Of a stretch of DNA of 64,000 nt, positions 61,463 through 64,000 are shown piece by piece (the stretch's first letter is position 1; each line of letters opens with the position of its first letter). The notes under the pieces are model-generated. The model was given only the letters and a program-made list of their open reading frames with translations, was not told the DNA's origin and searched no databases. Both the position numbers and the translations under genes were made by a program. The stretch is from positions 13,844,992 to 13,908,991 of the forward strand of contig NC_044283.2 of NCBI RefSeq assembly GCF_004027225.2, written 5' to 3'. The stretch comes from Strigops habroptila. Taxonomy: Eukaryota; Chordata; Aves; Psittaciformes; Psittacidae.

Positions 61463-63867
61463 TTTTAGGAAAGTAAAAAGAAATAGACATGCACAAGGGC
61501 AAAATGCTATTATTTTCAACTGTATATTGAAACAATGAAAAACATAACAAACAACAGAAAACAGACATGAATTGAAAAACCAGTACTGGATATTTTAGAT
61601 TCAGATCTTTCAAAGGCAGATGAATGCACCTCGATAGCTTTATGAATGCAAGCAGCCTTAAAATCAACTGCCAGAATTAAACGTTTGCAGAAGTCTTTCT
61701 AAGAACAAGGACACAACATATCTATTTAGATATGAAGATATTCAATCAGCTTTTCAACAGTTCACACAAATATTGAAGCTTTCTAAATGGCAAACTTATT
61801 TTGGTTAGCTCACAAAAATTTGCGATTCAAATCCAATCACAGTGCATTAATAGTATGAAGTGTATGGAATAAAGTATAGTATATAATGGAAAGTCAAAAT
61901 GAAAAGCGATAAAGTTGTAATTATTTCAGATAAAGCATGTTAATTCCTTTGAGGTTACACAAGCATTATTATAACTTCAGGCATTCTTTCCCAAAAGGGT
62001 AAATTACTCCTTTCCTATTACATGGTTGACTCAATGAATGTTGTCACGCCCTGTGGCTCCATTCTGATGAGAAGCTCCCTATGCCATTGCTCACAGGGAG
62101 TGAAGCAGAAGGTTGCTTAGGGATTGCTATGATCTTCTGATATGCATGTGCCATGCAAAAACATGAGATATGCAAGTCAGAGGGGATGGCAGAGGGCTGA
62201 CGTGTTTACTCAGTTACTCCAAATACTCATGAATGGGTATTCTGCAGGAATGAAAATTTGGAGATTTGGCATCCAAATAACAGAGCATTACTACCCAGTT
62301 CTAATACCCGTAGGAGCACTGAAATGCTTTGAAGGGAGGGGGTCAACCCTGTCTTTATGAACAGTTTCATGCATCTCCGGTCTCCTGGCTTATAAATCTG
62401 TCTTTGTCTCTTAACATTTCCTTGTTCAGAAAGGTCTCATGACTTCATCCTCAGATGACAGCAATGGAAAAGAGAAACTGTTGAGCGTCACTCAAGGTGA
62501 CATGTTTGACATTCACTAGGTCAAGCTCTCTGTTAAACACAAGTCTGAAATGCCTTCAGACCTAAAGCCAGATCTTTTATAATTTCTCTGTATGTTCCAA
62601 GATCACATGCTGTAATGCTATTTCAATTATTCTATTTTGCACTAAAAAAAGATTGTAAAAAATGTGCATTTTTTTACACCTACTATCAAACACCTCTTAG
62701 TAATCATGCCATATCAAATGTACTTGTGAATTCAATATAGTATCAGTTGTCATTTTAACCTCAGTTCGGATCCTTTGCAAAAACAATTTTCTCAACTAGG
62801 AAGTGATGAGGGCTGGAACAGTAGCCACATTTACATCAAAACCTGATTTGTATCCTAGCTTTTCAATCTCGTCAATACATTTTAATGTATGACTCAAGCC
62901 AGTGTTTTATTCTATTATATGTATCCACAGATGGTTGAGGGGAGAAAAATCTAGGCATTCAAACTAGTTAATTGGTGACATTTGAAGAACTAACTACGTG
63001 TTGATTTTTTGGGTAACTCTAAAGTTAACATATTTGTTTTCCAAATGTTTTGGATAATTTTGTAGAAGCACACCAATGATCAAAAAAGTAGCTGCTGTTT
63101 CTCAAGCAATGGAGTTAGTACTTAAATACACAGAAAGGATTATGCATTCGTTCTGTGAAGGCATTTAAAAGATTTTCTTCCCTTTTTAGATTTACAAAAA
63201 TGAGCTAAGAAAAGGCTATTGCCTTTCTGTAAAGAAACAGGTGACTCACAACTGAATTTTGAGAATAAGGTTGACTGAAATAGGAAATAAGTGAAAGTAA
63301 GGGAAAGAGGAGATATAGTTTGATCTTGTGAAAAAGCTTTAAAACCAAAGTCTGAGTAACACTGCTTTCATCTTTAAGTGCAAACGCTAAGCTTTTTCTC
63401 TTTATTCCTTTTTGAAAAAGAAAAAAACCAAAAACCCTATAAAGTGGAAATAGAATTTGCCTTTATTAAATCTAAACTGGTAATTTAATCATCACGCAAT
63501 GGGAAATTTTTTATGACACAAAAAGTTAAATTCCTACAACAAACTCATAAGGATGCATACTAGATCACTCATAAAGCTTTAGTATGCATATGAAAAGTTA
63601 GAGAATGTGGTTTGCCTTTTTATTTGAATTTACTGGGGGCCTTTTTAAACAGTTTCCACCACGTGATCTGTCAGGAAGAACTAGCAGGAACAATTAGGGA
63701 GAGCCCTGAGTTGTGTGAATTTAGATCCGATGGACAGCCAGAGCTCAGGTAACTCGTCAGTTTTGTGCATTAGGCAGAAACTGCCATTTTGGAGAGACTT
63801 GATTATTCCTGAAATGTGTCTGGCTAATTTAAAAACAACAAATAAAACTATTCTAGTTATATTCCAT

Positions 63868-63881
63868 TTATATATATATAT
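63868..63881 (+). repeat. (TA)n microsatellite
   Basis: About 6-7 TA units in an otherwise ordinary AT-rich context. Confidence 0.75.
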
Positions 63882-64000
63882 GTTTTGAGACCTTGTTCCC
63901 TGTCACCTACCCTGCTGCCATGGAGGCAGACAGTGGGATGTTTAATGGCTGGCCAGTAGGGGTGGAAGGTGACGTCTAACACTACTTAAACTGTCCCCAC

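Larger units (their letters stand above)
49640..64000 (-). other. SLC2A9: Last intron of SLC2A9 (partial), no further exon found
   Basis: I looked on the - strand for the preceding GLUT exon (helices 10-11, with the GPGGIPF and NWLSNF motifs of the family) and found no match up to the right edge, so this intron should exceed 14.3 kb. It contains a purine tract, CR1-like relics near 57.1 and 59.9 kb and several simple repeats. Open frames here are short and not protein-like. Confidence 0.6.

Noticed and set aside
1-64000. CRISPR array, bacterial operon, phage or plasmid features
   Set aside because: No regularly spaced repeats, no Shine-Dalgarno-led gene runs. CR1, CpG island, splice sites and GPCR/GLUT genes show this is vertebrate nuclear DNA.

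Overview
This window is vertebrate nuclear DNA, most likely from a bird. It is AT-rich with one sharp CpG island, it carries several CR1 LINE 3' ends (one with the typical ATTCTATG tail repeats), and it has a solo LTR of the bird ERV-L type. There are no bacterial-style operons, no CRISPR array, and I found no tRNA or rRNA gene. The species cannot be fixed from what I can see.

Two real protein-coding loci can be recognised, and they are convergent. The first, on the + strand at 10158-11615, is a complete intronless D1-class dopamine receptor. I identify it as DRD5 (D1B/D5) from its transmembrane core and its C-terminal tail. It sits at the edge of a strong CpG island (about 9.2-10.43 kb) that contains a degenerate GC-rich tandem array with palindromic cores, a G-quadruplex motif and an upstream ORF overlapping the receptor start. 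The second, on the - strand at 49382-49639, is the last coding exon of a class II facilitative sugar/urate transporter, best matched to SLC2A9 (GLUT9). It encodes the last membrane helix, the PETK signature and the cytosolic tail. The rest of SLC2A9 must lie beyond the right edge, because I found no further exon in 49.64-64 kb. DRD5 and SLC2A9 are convergent neighbours in human 4p16.1, so the layout is conserved synteny.

Layout: 1-9.2 kb is upstream DNA of DRD5, with a solo ERV-L-type LTR (about 1.1-1.69 kb) and a CR1 copy (8.5-8.95 kb). 9.2-12.25 kb is the DRD5 promoter, CDS and 3' UTR. 12.3-49.4 kb is a long intergenic stretch between the convergent genes, with CR1 pieces, a degraded second LTR, an old tRNA-headed SINE-like relic, two perfect hairpins, and an inverted pair of relics resembling the hammerhead-bearing ends of Penelope-like elements. 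It also holds some exon-like segments of uncertain status; the most coherent is a two-exon, 82-residue reading frame at 43.45-44.73 kb with a poly(A) signal at 45.29 kb. 49.64-64 kb is the last intron of SLC2A9.

I do not see a clearly new biological system. The observations most worth checking are the inverted hammerhead-like relic, the GC-rich palindromic array and overlapping uORF at DRD5, the receptor's long second extracellular loop, and the possible small gene at 43.5-45.3 kb.
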